From assembly GCA_035416745.1 (NCBI GenBank), contig DAOLNV010000001.1, positions 235,185-299,184 on the forward strand: a stretch of DNA of 64,000 nt, given 5' to 3'. Both the position numbers and the translations under genes were made by a program. The notes beneath the pieces are model-generated. The model was not told the DNA's origin. It saw only the letters and a list, made by a program, of their open reading frames with translations, and did not search any database. Origin of the DNA: Candidatus Hydrogenedentota bacterium (GTDB taxonomy: Bacteria; Hydrogenedentota; Hydrogenedentia; Hydrogenedentales; SLHB01). Of the stretch, positions 15,083 through 25,225 are shown piece by piece; positions within the stretch are counted from its first letter, which is position 1; the number at the start of each line of letters is the position of its first letter.

Positions 15083-17488
15083 ATGACGAAAGATAGTTAT
15101 GGCGCTGAATCCATTCAGGTGTTGGAAGGTCTGCAGGCGGTACGAAGACGACCCGCGATGTACGTCGGCGACACCAATACGCGGGGACTTCATCATCTGG
15201 TCTACGAGGTGGTCGATAACAGCATAGACGAGGCCCTCAACGGCAATTGTACCAAGATTAGTGTCACCGTTCACATCGACAATAGCGTAAGCGTTGTAGA
15301 CGATGGGCGCGGTATTCCCGTAGCCAATCATCCCAAGTATCGAAACAAGTCCGCCCTCGAAGTTGTGATGACGATGCTGCACGCGGGCGGCAAGTTCGAC
15401 AATTCCAATTATAAGGTGGCTGGCGGGCTTCACGGAGTGGGCGTATCGTGCGTAAACGCCCTTTCGGAATGGTGCGAAGTCGAAGTCAGGCGCGAAGGTT
15501 ATGTCCATTTCATGACCTTCAAACGGGGAGAGCCGCAGGGAAAACTCGAGCGAACCAAACGAGCCAAGGGCACGGGCACGCGCGTCACGTTCCGTCCCGA
15601 CCCCGAAATCTTCGAGGTCTCCGAATTCAGTTCAGAGACTCTCTTGGCGCGCCTTCGCGAATTGGCGTTCTTGAACAAGGGCCTCAGAATCGCATTCGAA
15701 GATGAACGCGTCGACGATGAGCCGGTTGTGATGCAGTATAAGGGCGGCATCATCGAGTATGTCGAATACCTGAACCGTAACCGGGAAGCCCTGCACCGGA
15801 AACCCGTCTATTTCGAGGCGCAGAAGGACCGCGTCCAGTGCGAGATCGCCCTGCAATACACGACGTCGTACTCCGAGACGGTGTCGAGTTTTGCGAACAA
15901 CATCAATACCCACGAAGGCGGCACCCATCTAAGCGGTTTCAAAGCTGCCTTGACCAAGGCCCTCAACGACTATGCCCGGAAGAACAATCAATTCAAAAAG
16001 GCTGAGATGAGCATTTCGGGCGATGACTCGCGCGAAGGTCTGACGGCCATCGTGTCCGTCCGCGTGCCCAATCCGCAGTTTGAAGGCCAGACCAAAATGA
16101 AACTGGGCAACAGCGAGGTCCAGGGCATCGTGAATTCCATCGTGTACGAGGGGCTGCAAACGTATTTCGAAGAAAACCCAACCGTTGCCAACCGCATTAT
16201 TTCCAAAACGGTCGAGGCCGCGAGAGCCCGCGAAGCTGCCCGTAAAGCGCGCGATTTGACCCGTCGAAAGAGCGCGTTCGACAGTGGCGCCCTGCCCGGC
16301 AAACTTGCCGATTGTTCGGAAAAAGATCCGGCGTTGTGCGAATTGTTCATCGTCGAGGGCGACAGCGCCGGCGGGTCTGCAAAACAGGGGCGCGACCGGC
16401 GGTACCAGGCCATACTCCCGCTCCGGGGCAAGATCCTGAACGTCGAAAAGGCCCGCGTCGACAGAATGTTGAACAACGCTGAGATTCGCGCGCTGATTAC
16501 TGCTTTGGGCGTCGGTTTCGGCAAGGACGACTTCAAGATCGAGAACCTGCGTTACCACAAAGTCATTATCATGACAGACGCGGATGTGGACGGAGCACAC
16601 ATACGCACGTTGCTGCTGACCTTCTTTTACAGGCAGATGCCCGGTTTGATCAAGCGCGGCCACCTCTACATTGCACAGCCGCCGCTGTTCCAGGTCAAAC
16701 GAGGGAAAAAGGTCCAGTACCTCAATACCGAGGAGCAGATGGAGCGGTTCCTCCTCGAGAACGTCTTGGAAGATGTGAGTGTGACTGCGTCCAACGGCAG
16801 CCCGCGCTCAAACAAGGTCACGCTGAAGACGTTGGAAAAAGCTCTCCAGGCAGCCATCGAGCGCGACAGGATGTTTTCCCGGCTGGAGCGCGTGTACGGC
16901 GTTGAACGCGACGCCGCCGAAAAGGCACTGAAGCTGCCGCGTGAAAAATGGATGGACCCGGCGAGCCTTTCCCAGAAGGACGTGCGAGACTTGTTTGCGG
17001 ACGCCGAGATTATCGACACCGGCCAGGTCCAGGGAACACTTATCGAGAACGGCAACGGGGGCGACAAAGAGCGCATCAAACGCGAGAAGGGGCAAGTGGA
17101 CCTGGCGTTTCTGCGCAGTCACGAATTCTCGGTTCTATTGTCTGAGGCGGACGCCTTGTCCGCGATCGGCAGTCCGCCGTTTCGTGTCGAGCCCGCAAAG
17201 GAGGGGCAGCCCTTCGAAACCGATAGCCTTCTTCAATTGCGCGCGCATCTCCTTGAATTGGCTCAGAAAGGGCTTTCCATTCAGCGCTACAAGGGTCTCG
17301 GCGAGATGAACCCCGAGCAGCTTATGGAAACAACCATGAATCCGGACAGCCGCACCGTGTTGCGGGTCGAGGCGGAGGATGACACCGCGGCAGACGATAT
17401 GTTCGTCACTCTTATGGGCGACATGGTTGAGCCGCGCAAGGCCTTCATCGAGAAACACGCGGCGGAGGTGCGCAACGTCGACACATGA
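15083..17488 (+). CDS. gyrB: DNA gyrase subunit B
   Basis: The product is 801 residues. The GHKL ATPase domain is intact: VYEVVDNSIDEA, DDGRGIPV and GGLHGVGVSCVNALS. The TOPRIM domain carries EGDSAGGSA near residue 423 and TDADVDGAHI near residue 497. The C-terminus has the QRYKGLGEMNPEQLMETTM block. The length reflects a large insert between TOPRIM and the tail, with charged sequence around residues 565-690, as in many Gram-negative-type GyrB. Start at 15083 is favoured by GAGG at 15071-15074; an in-frame ATG at 15056 has no ribosome-binding site. The protein supplies ATP-driven negative supercoiling with GyrA. Confidence 0.97.
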   Translation: MTKDSYGAESIQVLEGLQAVRRRPAMYVGDTNTRGLHHLVYEVVDNSIDEALNGNCTKISVTVHIDNSVSVVDDGRGIPVANHPKYRNKSALEVVMTMLHAGGKFDNSNYKVAGGLHGVGVSCVNALSEWCEVEVRREGYVHFMTFKRGEPQGKLERTKRAKGTGTRVTFRPDPEIFEVSEFSSETLLARLRELAFLNKGLRIAFEDERVDDEPVVMQYKGGIIEYVEYLNRNREALHRKPVYFEAQKDRVQCEIALQYTTSYSETVSSFANNINTHEGGTHLSGFKAALTKALNDYARKNNQFKKAEMSISGDDSREGLTAIVSVRVPNPQFEGQTKMKLGNSEVQGIVNSIVYEGLQTYFEENPTVANRIISKTVEAARAREAARKARDLTRRKSAFDSGALPGKLADCSEKDPALCELFIVEGDSAGGSAKQGRDRRYQAILPLRGKILNVEKARVDRMLNNAEIRALITALGVGFGKDDFKIENLRYHKVIIMTDADVDGAHIRTLLLTFFYRQMPGLIKRGHLYIAQPPLFQVKRGKKVQYLNTEEQMERFLLENVLEDVSVTASNGSPRSNKVTLKTLEKALQAAIERDRMFSRLERVYGVERDAAEKALKLPREKWMDPASLSQKDVRDLFADAEIIDTGQVQGTLIENGNGGDKERIKREKGQVDLAFLRSHEFSVLLSEADALSAIGSPPFRVEPAKEGQPFETDSLLQLRAHLLELAQKGLSIQRYKGLGEMNPEQLMETTMNPDSRTVLRVEAEDDTAADDMFVTLMGDMVEPRKAFIEKHAAEVRNVDT

Positions 17489-17572
17489 TGACGGGACGCC
17501 AGTTTTCCTGGCGCTGCCGGTGACGGCCGGGGGTAAGCCCGATACATACACGGAAGACAGTCGAGGAGCACG

Positions 17573-20107
17573 ATGTACACACGTAACGAGAAGATAGTTC
17601 CTATCGCAATCGAAAGCGAGATGAAGACGTCCTTCATGGATTATTCCATGAGCGTCATCGTCAGCCGTGCGTTGCCGGACGTGCGCGATGGCTTGAAGCC
17701 GGTCCATCGGCGGATTTTGTATACCATGCACGAGTTGGGGCTTGTGCACAGCCGGGGATTCCGGAAATCCGCCGCTGTAGTCGGCGACACCATGGGTAAA
17801 TACCATCCACACGGCGACTCGGCCATTTACGATACGCTGGTTCGTCTGGCACAGCCATGGAGCATGCGTTACCCCCTTGTGGAGGGACAGGGCAATTTCG
17901 GCTCGATCGACGGCGACAGTCCGGCGGCCATGCGGTACACCGAAACACGCATGGAAGCAATCACCGCGCAGATGCTCTCGGACATCGAGAAAGAGACCGT
18001 CAATATGGTGGCCAACTACGACGGCCGCTTGAAAGAGCCGACCGTATTGCCGTCGGCCATACCCAACCTGCTGGTTAACGGCTCGTATGGAATCGCTGTC
18101 GGCATGGCCACGAGCTGCCCGCCCCATAACCTGACCGAAGTGTGTGACGCCATCGTGTACCTTATCGATCACCCCGAAGCCACAAGCAAGGACTTGATGA
18201 AGTTCGTCAAAGGCCCGGATTTCCCCGGCGGGGGGATCATATGCGGCCGCGGCGGCATTGCCAAGGCGTACAGGACGGGCAACGGCCGGGTCACAGTGCG
18301 GGCGCGTGTAAACGTCGAGACGAACAAGAAGACGGGCAAGGAGAGCCTCATTGTGACCGAGCTTCCGTATCAGGTCAACAAGGCTCGGTTAATTGAGAGC
18401 ATCGCGGACCTGGTGCGCGCCAAGAAGATCGACGGGATTTCAGATCTTCGCGACGAATCCGATAAGGACGGCATGCGGGTCGTCATCGAGATTCGTAAGG
18501 GCGACGAGCCGCAGGTTATTCTCAACCAGTTGTTCAAGTTCACTCAGTTACAGGATACGGCCAGCATCAATCTGCTGGCCCTGGTCAACAATTCGCCGCG
18601 CCTCCTTTCCTTGCGGGAGATGGTGTATCACTACGCCGAGCACCGGGCGGAGATTGTTGAACGCCGCACCCGCTACGACCTGGACCAGGCCGAAAAGCGC
18701 GCACACATTCTGGAAGGCCTTCTGAAGGCCATCGACAACATCGACGAAGTCATCGCTATTATCCGGGGTTCCGCGGACGCACAAGACGCGCAGAACGCCT
18801 TGATGAAGCGGTTCACCTTCAGTGAGGCACAAGCCGGCGCCATCCTCGCCATGCGCCTGCGCCGTTTGACTGGCTTGGAGCGCGAGGAATTGGAGAAGGA
18901 ATACGCGGAACTGCTCAAGGAGATCGAGCGGCTTCGCAACATCCTCTCGAGCGAAAAGACCATCAAGGCGGAGGTCCGGAGGGAGATTCTGGAGACAAAG
19001 CAACAGTACGGCGACAAACGGCGTACGCAGATCCTGGATGAGGTCTCTGAGTTCAGCGTGGAAGACCTGATCGCTGACGAGATGATGGTCGTAACCGTCT
19101 CGAATGCCGGCTACATCAAGCGGCTTCCCGTGAGCACGTACCGCAAACAACGGCGCGGCGGCAAAGGGATCACCGGGATGGAGACCAAGGAAGAGGACTT
19201 CGTCCGCGACCTGTTCATCGCGTCCACACACCAATACATGCTCTTTTTCAGCAATGCGGGACGCGTTTATTGGCGGAAGGTGCATGAGTTGCCGCGGGCC
19301 GGCCGCACGGCGCGCGGCCGCGCCATCGTGAACCTCCTCGAGTTGTCGGGGGGAGAACTCATTACCGCTTGTCTTCCCGTGCGCGACCTGAAGGAAGAGG
19401 GCAAGAACGTTTTCATGGTGACCAAGATGGGCACGGTGAAGAAGACGATTCTGAAGGCGTTCAGCAATCCTCGCGCGACAGGCATCATCGCCATCGATAT
19501 TGACCAGGGCGACGAACTGATCGACGTGCAGATCACCAACGGCGACGACAACATCCTGCTCGCTACCGCTCAGGGGAAGGCAATCCGCTTCCCCGAAAAG
19601 GACGTCCGCTCCATGGGGCGTACCGCGCGCGGCGTCGTCGGCATTCGCATGGAAAAGGGCGATTCCGTTATTGGCATGTCGCTGGCCGCGGACGAGAGCA
19701 CCGTCCTGACGGTTACCGAAAACGGATACGGCAAACGCACAAAGGTGGGCGAGTACCGGTTGCAGCACCGGGGCGGCCAGGGCATCATCAACATAAAGAC
19801 CTCCGAACGAAACGGGAAGGTGATCGGAATGTTGACCGTCGATGACAACGACGAGATCGTACTGGTAAGCACCGATGGCATCGTGATGCGCTGCGGAGTC
19901 AGGGGTATCCGCACCATCGGCCGCAACACACAAGGCGTCAAAGTGATGACACCGCGTCCCGGCGCCAAGGTCAGCGCCGTGGCCAAAGCTGTTGCCGAGA
20001 CCAAGGAACAGCAGATAACCGATGTCGAAACCGCCGGAACCGAAGCCGAAAACGGCGCCGGCGACAGCGATACCGAAGAATTCACCGCCCCAGACGAGGA
20101 AGAATAG
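17573..20107 (+). CDS. gyrA: DNA gyrase subunit A
   Basis: The product is 844 residues. The catalytic tyrosine falls at residue 122 (AAMRYTETRM), the same number as in E. coli. The quinolone-determining region reads HPHGDSAIYD with Ser83 and Asp87 both present, the sensitive-type residues. The GyrA box, QRRGGKG, starts at residue 526 and marks a true gyrase rather than ParC, followed by the beta-pinwheel repeats. The acidic tail is rich in Glu and Asp. GAGG sits just upstream of the ATG. The gene follows gyrB by 84 bases and is probably co-transcribed. Confidence 0.97.
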   Translation: MYTRNEKIVPIAIESEMKTSFMDYSMSVIVSRALPDVRDGLKPVHRRILYTMHELGLVHSRGFRKSAAVVGDTMGKYHPHGDSAIYDTLVRLAQPWSMRYPLVEGQGNFGSIDGDSPAAMRYTETRMEAITAQMLSDIEKETVNMVANYDGRLKEPTVLPSAIPNLLVNGSYGIAVGMATSCPPHNLTEVCDAIVYLIDHPEATSKDLMKFVKGPDFPGGGIICGRGGIAKAYRTGNGRVTVRARVNVETNKKTGKESLIVTELPYQVNKARLIESIADLVRAKKIDGISDLRDESDKDGMRVVIEIRKGDEPQVILNQLFKFTQLQDTASINLLALVNNSPRLLSLREMVYHYAEHRAEIVERRTRYDLDQAEKRAHILEGLLKAIDNIDEVIAIIRGSADAQDAQNALMKRFTFSEAQAGAILAMRLRRLTGLEREELEKEYAELLKEIERLRNILSSEKTIKAEVRREILETKQQYGDKRRTQILDEVSEFSVEDLIADEMMVVTVSNAGYIKRLPVSTYRKQRRGGKGITGMETKEEDFVRDLFIASTHQYMLFFSNAGRVYWRKVHELPRAGRTARGRAIVNLLELSGGELITACLPVRDLKEEGKNVFMVTKMGTVKKTILKAFSNPRATGIIAIDIDQGDELIDVQITNGDDNILLATAQGKAIRFPEKDVRSMGRTARGVVGIRMEKGDSVIGMSLAADESTVLTVTENGYGKRTKVGEYRLQHRGGQGIINIKTSERNGKVIGMLTVDDNDEIVLVSTDGIVMRCGVRGIRTIGRNTQGVKVMTPRPGAKVSAVAKAVAETKEQQITDVETAGTEAENGAGDSDTEEFTAPDEEE

Positions 20108-20366
20108 CTGACAGGCCGATGCTGTGATGGCGAAAGCATCGCATCGCCAGCGGCCGGCGCGGTCCAGTACAGTGGAGTGGCCAGGGTTCCTGTTTTTGAA
20201 TAAGGGAGGGTGTGAGCCATCTTCGAATCCAGGTCTGGAAAGTATGCGTATTCCCGTGTTGCTGGGAAGGCGGGCCGCGGCAATTCTTGTGAACTCTGCA
20301 GGATGACGGCTCTTTCCGCGAGGCGTTCATACGGTCGGTTTTCTCGGATAGTCGGGGAGGGGACCC

Positions 20367-21842
20367 ATGTCTGACGACGCCGCGCCGGAACTCCCGAATC
20401 CTGAAGGGGCCCCTGCTGTCCCGAAGGCGCCTCCACGTTCCCTGAAGCGGTTGGCCATACGAGGTTCCGTCTGGACGTTTGCCGGTTACGGCATCAGTCA
20501 GGTGATTCGGCTCGGTGGCAATCTGATCCTGACGCGGCTCTTGTTTCCCGAGGCCTTTGGGGTGATGGCCCTGGTCAACGTGTTCCTGACGGGGTTGGCC
20601 ATGTTCAGCGATCTTGGTCTTTCCCCGAGCATCGTTCAGAGCCCTCGCGGAGAGGACGCGGATTTTTTGCGGACCGCTTGGACCATCCAAGTGATGCGAG
20701 GGGCGGTCCTCTGGCTGGGCGCATTGGCTATAAGTCTTCCTGCAGCAAGCTTTTACGACGAGCCTGCGCTCGCGAGGTTCTTGCCAATCGCTGGGTTCAC
20801 TCTTTTCATCGCCGGGCTCGAATCCACCAACTTTCTTCTTTTGCAGCGGCACCTGAATGTGATGATTCAGACGGCCTTGGATATTGGTGTGCAACTGGTG
20901 AGTCTGCTCGTGAGCATAATGGGAACGCTCGTCTGGCGCGGCGCAATCGAGCAGCGCAACCTGGAAAGGGTCTTGCGTGTTCTGTTCGAGGGACAAGTTC
21001 TTGCGGATGAGGCCGTCGGTACGTCCTATCTTTGGGGCGGCATCTGGGCGTTGATTATCGGAACGCTTGTAGGTCGCGCCTTACGCATGTTTGTCACTTT
21101 TTCTTTGCCGGGGCCGCGTATGGGGCTCTCACTTCGGAAAGAGCATGTACACGAATTGATTCACTTCGGGAAATGGATATTCCTGGCGAGTATTCTTACA
21201 TTTTTCGTCAATTCGTCTGATCGACCCGTGCTGGCGAAGTTCATGGATCCCGCCCAACTTGGGGTATATAGCATCGGTATGAATTTTCCCAACGTGGTAC
21301 AAGGGGTGTTATACGGGATTGCTGGGCGGGTGCTCTTCCCCGTTTATGCTGAATTGGCGCGGGAGCGCCCCGAACATCTGCGAAGCCGTATGATTCGCGT
21401 ACGCTTTTCCCTTGCGTGTGTTACCTTGCCTATTCTTTGGGTCATGGTGGTCTTGGGCCCGCAGCTCATCGATTTCCTCTACGATGATCGATATAGAGAA
21501 GCCGGTGTGTTCATGCAAGTACTGGCGGGAGGCACAATCGTTATAGTTCTGATGAACCCGATTGAAGCCATCTTTCTTTCTGTTGGAAACTCTCGTGGGC
21601 ACTGTGTGATGTTGATAAGCCGTTCTGTGCTGTTTGTCGTGTCCATGGCCGTGGGGGGCTACTTCTATGGCGCGTACGGCATCGTCTGGGGCGTGGCAAT
21701 CGGGCCAGCACTCAATTATCCTTTTCTGGTGTTGCTTACGCGCAAGTACGGGGCATGGACACCCCTGTTTGATGCTGCGTGCGTAAGCGTATCGGCCGTG
21801 GTTATCATTTTGGGCCTCTGGATAAAGATCTCAATCATGTGA
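20367..21842 (+). CDS. Polysaccharide flippase, Wzx/PST type (MOP superfamily)
   Basis: The product is 491 residues with about 12-14 hydrophobic segments after a Pro-rich cytoplasmic head (PNPEGAPAVPKAPPRS). The stretch RGSVWTFAGYGISQVIRLGGN, followed by LTRLLFPEAFGVMALVNVF, is the standard beginning of polysaccharide-export flippases, which move undecaprenyl-linked sugar units across the inner membrane. GGGAGGGG lies just before the ATG. It heads a cluster with a glycosyltransferase remnant, a polymerase-like protein, a glycosyltransferase and an FkbM methyltransferase, so it most likely serves surface polysaccharide assembly. The gyrA stop is 259 bases upstream, with no clear terminator between them. 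Confidence 0.88.
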   Translation: MSDDAAPELPNPEGAPAVPKAPPRSLKRLAIRGSVWTFAGYGISQVIRLGGNLILTRLLFPEAFGVMALVNVFLTGLAMFSDLGLSPSIVQSPRGEDADFLRTAWTIQVMRGAVLWLGALAISLPAASFYDEPALARFLPIAGFTLFIAGLESTNFLLLQRHLNVMIQTALDIGVQLVSLLVSIMGTLVWRGAIEQRNLERVLRVLFEGQVLADEAVGTSYLWGGIWALIIGTLVGRALRMFVTFSLPGPRMGLSLRKEHVHELIHFGKWIFLASILTFFVNSSDRPVLAKFMDPAQLGVYSIGMNFPNVVQGVLYGIAGRVLFPVYAELARERPEHLRSRMIRVRFSLACVTLPILWVMVVLGPQLIDFLYDDRYREAGVFMQVLAGGTIVIVLMNPIEAIFLSVGNSRGHCVMLISRSVLFVVSMAVGGYFYGAYGIVWGVAIGPALNYPFLVLLTRKYGAWTPLFDAACVSVSAVVIILGLWIKISIM

Positions 21843-21906
21843 GGTGAGGAAGTTTGGTTACGACCAAGGCCTCAACAGCGTTCGGCAAGGAAGGGCAGCC
21901 GGCACA

Positions 21907-22385
21907 ATGCGAATAACGTTTGTGTATCCCGGCATGACCGGGAACTTGATCGGCGTGCCGCCGGTTACGGGGAAGCTGCCCCTCTCGTCTCGAAGCGAGC
22001 ACTCCAAACCCCGCGACAGGAAGACCTCAAGCACATTTACGACTCATGTGATTCGGGGCTTTTTCCCAGCCGGACAGAGTGGTTCGGCTTGCTCATTCTG
22101 GAAGCAATGGCATGCCGCATACCTGTTATCGGAACTCCCGCGGGCGCCGCGCCCGAGCTTCTGGGGTTTGGCGGCGCCGTGCTCGTTGAGTATGACAATG
22201 TCGTCGCGATGGCCGATGCCATTCTTCACGTAACAGGGTTGTCGGAAGAAGAATGGCGCGAAATGCCACGTATGGCGCGTGAAGCCGCTGAGCGCTATAG
22301 TTGGCATGATGCTACCCTGAGATTTGCGGATGCGTTGCGGCAGGCTGTCGATCGTTCACGCAATGCGCAATATAGAGGAGCCTAG
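21907..22385 (+). pseudogene. GT4-type glycosyltransferase, internally deleted and frameshifted
   Basis: The N-terminal end (MRITFVYPGMT, from the ATG at 21907) looks like the first strand of a GT-B glycosyltransferase. The C-terminal third is in another frame: EDLKHIYDSCDSGLFPSRTE, then WFGLLILEAMACRIPVIGTP, then APELLGFGG and a helical tail ending at 22385. This is the classic nucleotide-sugar-binding half of GT4 enzymes. About 200-250 residues that should lie between are missing, and the two parts are out of frame. A TTG at 22089 could start a fragment of 98 residues, but it could not be an enzyme. It lies directly between the flippase and polymerase genes, where a transferase would be expected. 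Confidence 0.75.
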
Positions 22386-22391
22386 CCTTTT

Positions 22392-23801
22392 ATGCAGGCT
22401 ACCCACGGCGGGAATGCGTTGGTTGGGATTGCCCTGTTTGGCTGGATCCCACTCGTGTTGTTGCTTTTCGCACTGCTGCCTCCCCGGCGCGCGGCCCTGC
22501 TCGGCTTTTTAGGGGGGTGGATGTTTCTTCCCTGCGGCGGGTATGAAATCAAGTTCTTTCCCGAGTACAACAAGACGAGCGCCGTTTGTATCGGGATTTT
22601 TCTCGCCACCTTGATATTCGATACGGGGCGAATTACGCGTTTCAGGTTTCATTGGCTCGACCTATTCCCGGTCATGTCATGCGTAGTCCCGTTTTTTTCG
22701 TCGCTTTCAAATGGTCTGGGAGCATACGACGGGTTTTCTTCCGTTGCGAGCGAGATGACTATCTGGATGTTTCCTTACCTGATCGGCAGACTTTATTTCA
22801 CAGATTTCCGAAGCATGAACGAACTGATTCTGGCAATTTTCATTGCTGGGATGGTTTATGCACCGTTTTGTCTTTTCGAGATTCGCTTCAGTCCCAACCT
22901 CCATTATTGGGTTTATGGATTTCAGCAATCACCGTTCGTCACAAGGTTCCGCCTCGGGGGTTTCCGGCCCACGGTCTTCATGAGAACCGGTTTGATGCTT
23001 TCCTTGTTTATGGGATTTACCGCATTGAGCGGGTTTGGGCTTTGGATTTCCAGAGCGAAGGAAGATTTCCTCGGGTTGCCTCTTTGGGTGTCCGTGGCCG
23101 CGCTTGCGGCAACCACGGTCCTGTGCAAATCAACGGGGGCCCTTCTACTTGTATTTGTTGGATTGATCTCGTTACTAGCGGTGAAATACCTGAGAACCAG
23201 CTTGCCTGTGATAATGCTTGCCTGTGCCACAATTATGTATATTATCATTCGCGGCAGCGGCTTGTGGTCGGGCACGGAACTGGTCGATGTGGCTTCGGCC
23301 ACCGTGGGCCAGGAAAGAGCCGATTCATTAGGCCTTCGAATTGTGAACGAAACCGCTCTTGCGGAACGGGCGAGAGAACACCTATTACTTGGATGGGGCG
23401 GCTGGGGCGATAGCCGCATAGTGGATGAAGAAGGTCGCGATACAAGCATCACGGACGGTTACTGGATAATCGTATTCGGCACCCGTGGGGCGCTCGGCCT
23501 CACAGCCTTCCTCGGCACAGTCTTGGGGCCTGCTTTGTTTCTTCCCTATCGAATCTCCGGAAAGAACTGGATGTTTCCCGCGATAGCCCCAGCTGCTATC
23601 GGAGCACTAATCCTTTGCTTATGGATGCTCGACTGCATTCCAAATGCTATGTTCAATCCGATTTACCTTGTGGTCGCCGGGGGACTGGCTGGGTTTCGGA
23701 GAGTTGGTGTGCCACGCGCTCAAGAGGTCCGGGTGCCCACAAGACCGTTGAAATACGCGGCCAGGCATCCCGGCGGCGCAACAAACGCTGAGCACACTTG
23801 A
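22392..23801 (+). CDS. O-antigen polymerase/ligase-like membrane protein (Wzy type)
   Basis: The product is 469 residues with about 11-12 hydrophobic segments. A larger periplasmic loop around residues 290-350 (ATVGQERADSLGLRI, then AREHLLLGWGGWGDSR) holds an LLGWGGWG stretch that resembles the G-x-G-x motif of O-antigen polymerases and ligases. Such proteins join repeat units outside the inner membrane or attach them to a carrier. GAGGAG lies about 15 bases before the ATG, slightly far. It sits in the polysaccharide cluster after the broken glycosyltransferase. Polymerase versus ligase cannot be decided by eye. Confidence 0.75.
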   Translation: MQATHGGNALVGIALFGWIPLVLLLFALLPPRRAALLGFLGGWMFLPCGGYEIKFFPEYNKTSAVCIGIFLATLIFDTGRITRFRFHWLDLFPVMSCVVPFFSSLSNGLGAYDGFSSVASEMTIWMFPYLIGRLYFTDFRSMNELILAIFIAGMVYAPFCLFEIRFSPNLHYWVYGFQQSPFVTRFRLGGFRPTVFMRTGLMLSLFMGFTALSGFGLWISRAKEDFLGLPLWVSVAALAATTVLCKSTGALLLVFVGLISLLAVKYLRTSLPVIMLACATIMYIIIRGSGLWSGTELVDVASATVGQERADSLGLRIVNETALAERAREHLLLGWGGWGDSRIVDEEGRDTSITDGYWIIVFGTRGALGLTAFLGTVLGPALFLPYRISGKNWMFPAIAPAAIGALILCLWMLDCIPNAMFNPIYLVVAGGLAGFRRVGVPRAQEVRVPTRPLKYAARHPGGATNAEHT

Positions 23802-23911
23802 ATCTATCCGATCAGCACGAACATAATCTGATCGACGGTTCCTACACGTCTTGATCATTGCCTGCCCAATGCCGGAACCGTTTAAGGGGTACTCTTATAG
23901 GGGCGGAATGA

Positions 23912-25225
23912 ATGCGACAGATCAAAGTACTTTTGATAGCTGAAGCAGCAAACCCGGAGTGGGTGAGCGTTCCGCTCGTAGGGTGGTCGCTCGCGAAAGC
24001 CCTGCGCTCTCTCTTTGACGTACATCTCGTCACGCAAGTGAGGAACAGGGACGCGATCCGTGCTGCCGGATTGGAAGAGGGACGTGATTTTACAGCCATC
24101 GACTCCGAACTGGTTGCGCGCCCGCTTCACAAGCTTTCAAATCTGATTCGGCGCGGAGCGGGAGTTGGTTTCACAACAGGTACTGCGTTGCAGTTTCCCA
24201 GCTACTGCTACTTCGAGCACTTGGTCTGGAAAGCCTTTTCGACGCGGATTCGCGAGAAAGAATTCGACATCGTCCATCGCATAACGCCACTGAGCCCCAC
24301 ATTGCCAAGTCTCATAGCGAAAAAGTGCGCCAAGGCTGCAGTCCCATTCGTATGGGGACCGATTAACGGGGGGGCCCCGTGGCCTAAAGAGTTCGATGCC
24401 GTGCGCCGCAAGGAGCGCGAATGGCTTTCCTATGTGCGCGGGGCCTACAAGCTGCTGCCCGGCTACCGGTCAACGCGCCGGTACGCCTCGGCGATTCTTG
24501 TCGGCTCCCAGGACACATTGGAGCAGATGCCCCAGAACTATCATGAAAAGTGTGTCTACCTTCCCGAGAACGCCATTTGGCCGGAGTGTTTCTCGCGGCA
24601 GGTGGAGCCTCCTACCGATACCCCCATACGCGTGGCTTTTGTGGGCAGGCTCGTGCCCTACAAAGGTGCCGACATGCTTATCGAAGCGGCTGCACAGCTC
24701 ATCAAAGATGGGAAAATCACGCTGGACGTCATGGGAGACGGTCCCGAAATGCCGCGCCTGCGCGAAATGGTGACGCGCCTCGACGTCGCAAACGGCGTGC
24801 GGCTGCGCGGGTGGATCCAGCACGAGGAACTGCAGACGCATCTTGTGCAGTGCCACGTCTTCGGTTTTCCAAGCGTACGCGAATTTGGCGGAGGCGTCGT
24901 GCTTGAGGCCATGGCGCTCGGCTTGGTGCCAATTGTCGTTGACTATGCGGGCCCACGAGAACTGGTGACCTCAGACGTGGGTTACAAAGTTCCCATGGGC
25001 AAACGTGAAGAGATCATTAAGGGCTTTCGTGAAGTGCTGCAAACAGTCTGCCGACGATCCGCGCAAATTGGCGAGATGGGACAACGCGCAAGGAATAGGG
25101 TGATGGCCCTCTTCACCTGGGAGCGAAAGGCGGCTCAGGTCGGGCATGTGTATGAATGGGTACTCCGCATTCGAGCGGACAAACCCAATTTCGCCTTTGA
25201 CCAGGTTCCCCAGGGACCGCGCTAG
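23912..25225 (+). CDS. Glycosyltransferase, family 4 (GT-B fold)
   Basis: The product is 437 residues. The N-terminal half begins KVLLIAEAANPEW; the C-terminal half has IRVAFVGRLVPYKGADMLIE, LDVMGDGPEMPRL, VRLRGWIQ and FPSVREFGGGVVLEAMALGL. The last is the E-x7-E motif of retaining GT4 enzymes, with the activated-sugar-binding glutamates. It probably adds a sugar to the lipid-linked repeat unit in the cytoplasm. GGGGCGGA precedes the ATG. The 110-base gap before it contains a 7-bp inverted repeat (23836-23842 with 23874-23880) of unknown meaning. The sugar and acceptor cannot be told from the sequence. Confidence 0.9.
   Translation: MRQIKVLLIAEAANPEWVSVPLVGWSLAKALRSLFDVHLVTQVRNRDAIRAAGLEEGRDFTAIDSELVARPLHKLSNLIRRGAGVGFTTGTALQFPSYCYFEHLVWKAFSTRIREKEFDIVHRITPLSPTLPSLIAKKCAKAAVPFVWGPINGGAPWPKEFDAVRRKEREWLSYVRGAYKLLPGYRSTRRYASAILVGSQDTLEQMPQNYHEKCVYLPENAIWPECFSRQVEPPTDTPIRVAFVGRLVPYKGADMLIEAAAQLIKDGKITLDVMGDGPEMPRLREMVTRLDVANGVRLRGWIQHEELQTHLVQCHVFGFPSVREFGGGVVLEAMALGLVPIVVDYAGPRELVTSDVGYKVPMGKREEIIKGFREVLQTVCRRSAQIGEMGQRARNRVMALFTWERKAAQVGHVYEWVLRIRADKPNFAFDQVPQGPR

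Noticed and set aside
17811..17840. Possible quinolone-resistance change in gyrA
   Set aside because: Ser83 and Asp87 are both present, the sensitive-type residues.
18548..19933. A 461-codon antisense frame inside gyrA
   Set aside because: It is a shadow of a clear gyrA sequence with no recognisable product.
23836..23880. A 7-bp inverted repeat (CGGTTCC/GGAACCG) before the GT4 gene
   Set aside because: The loop is 31 bases and no T tract follows, so neither terminator nor known operator is supported.
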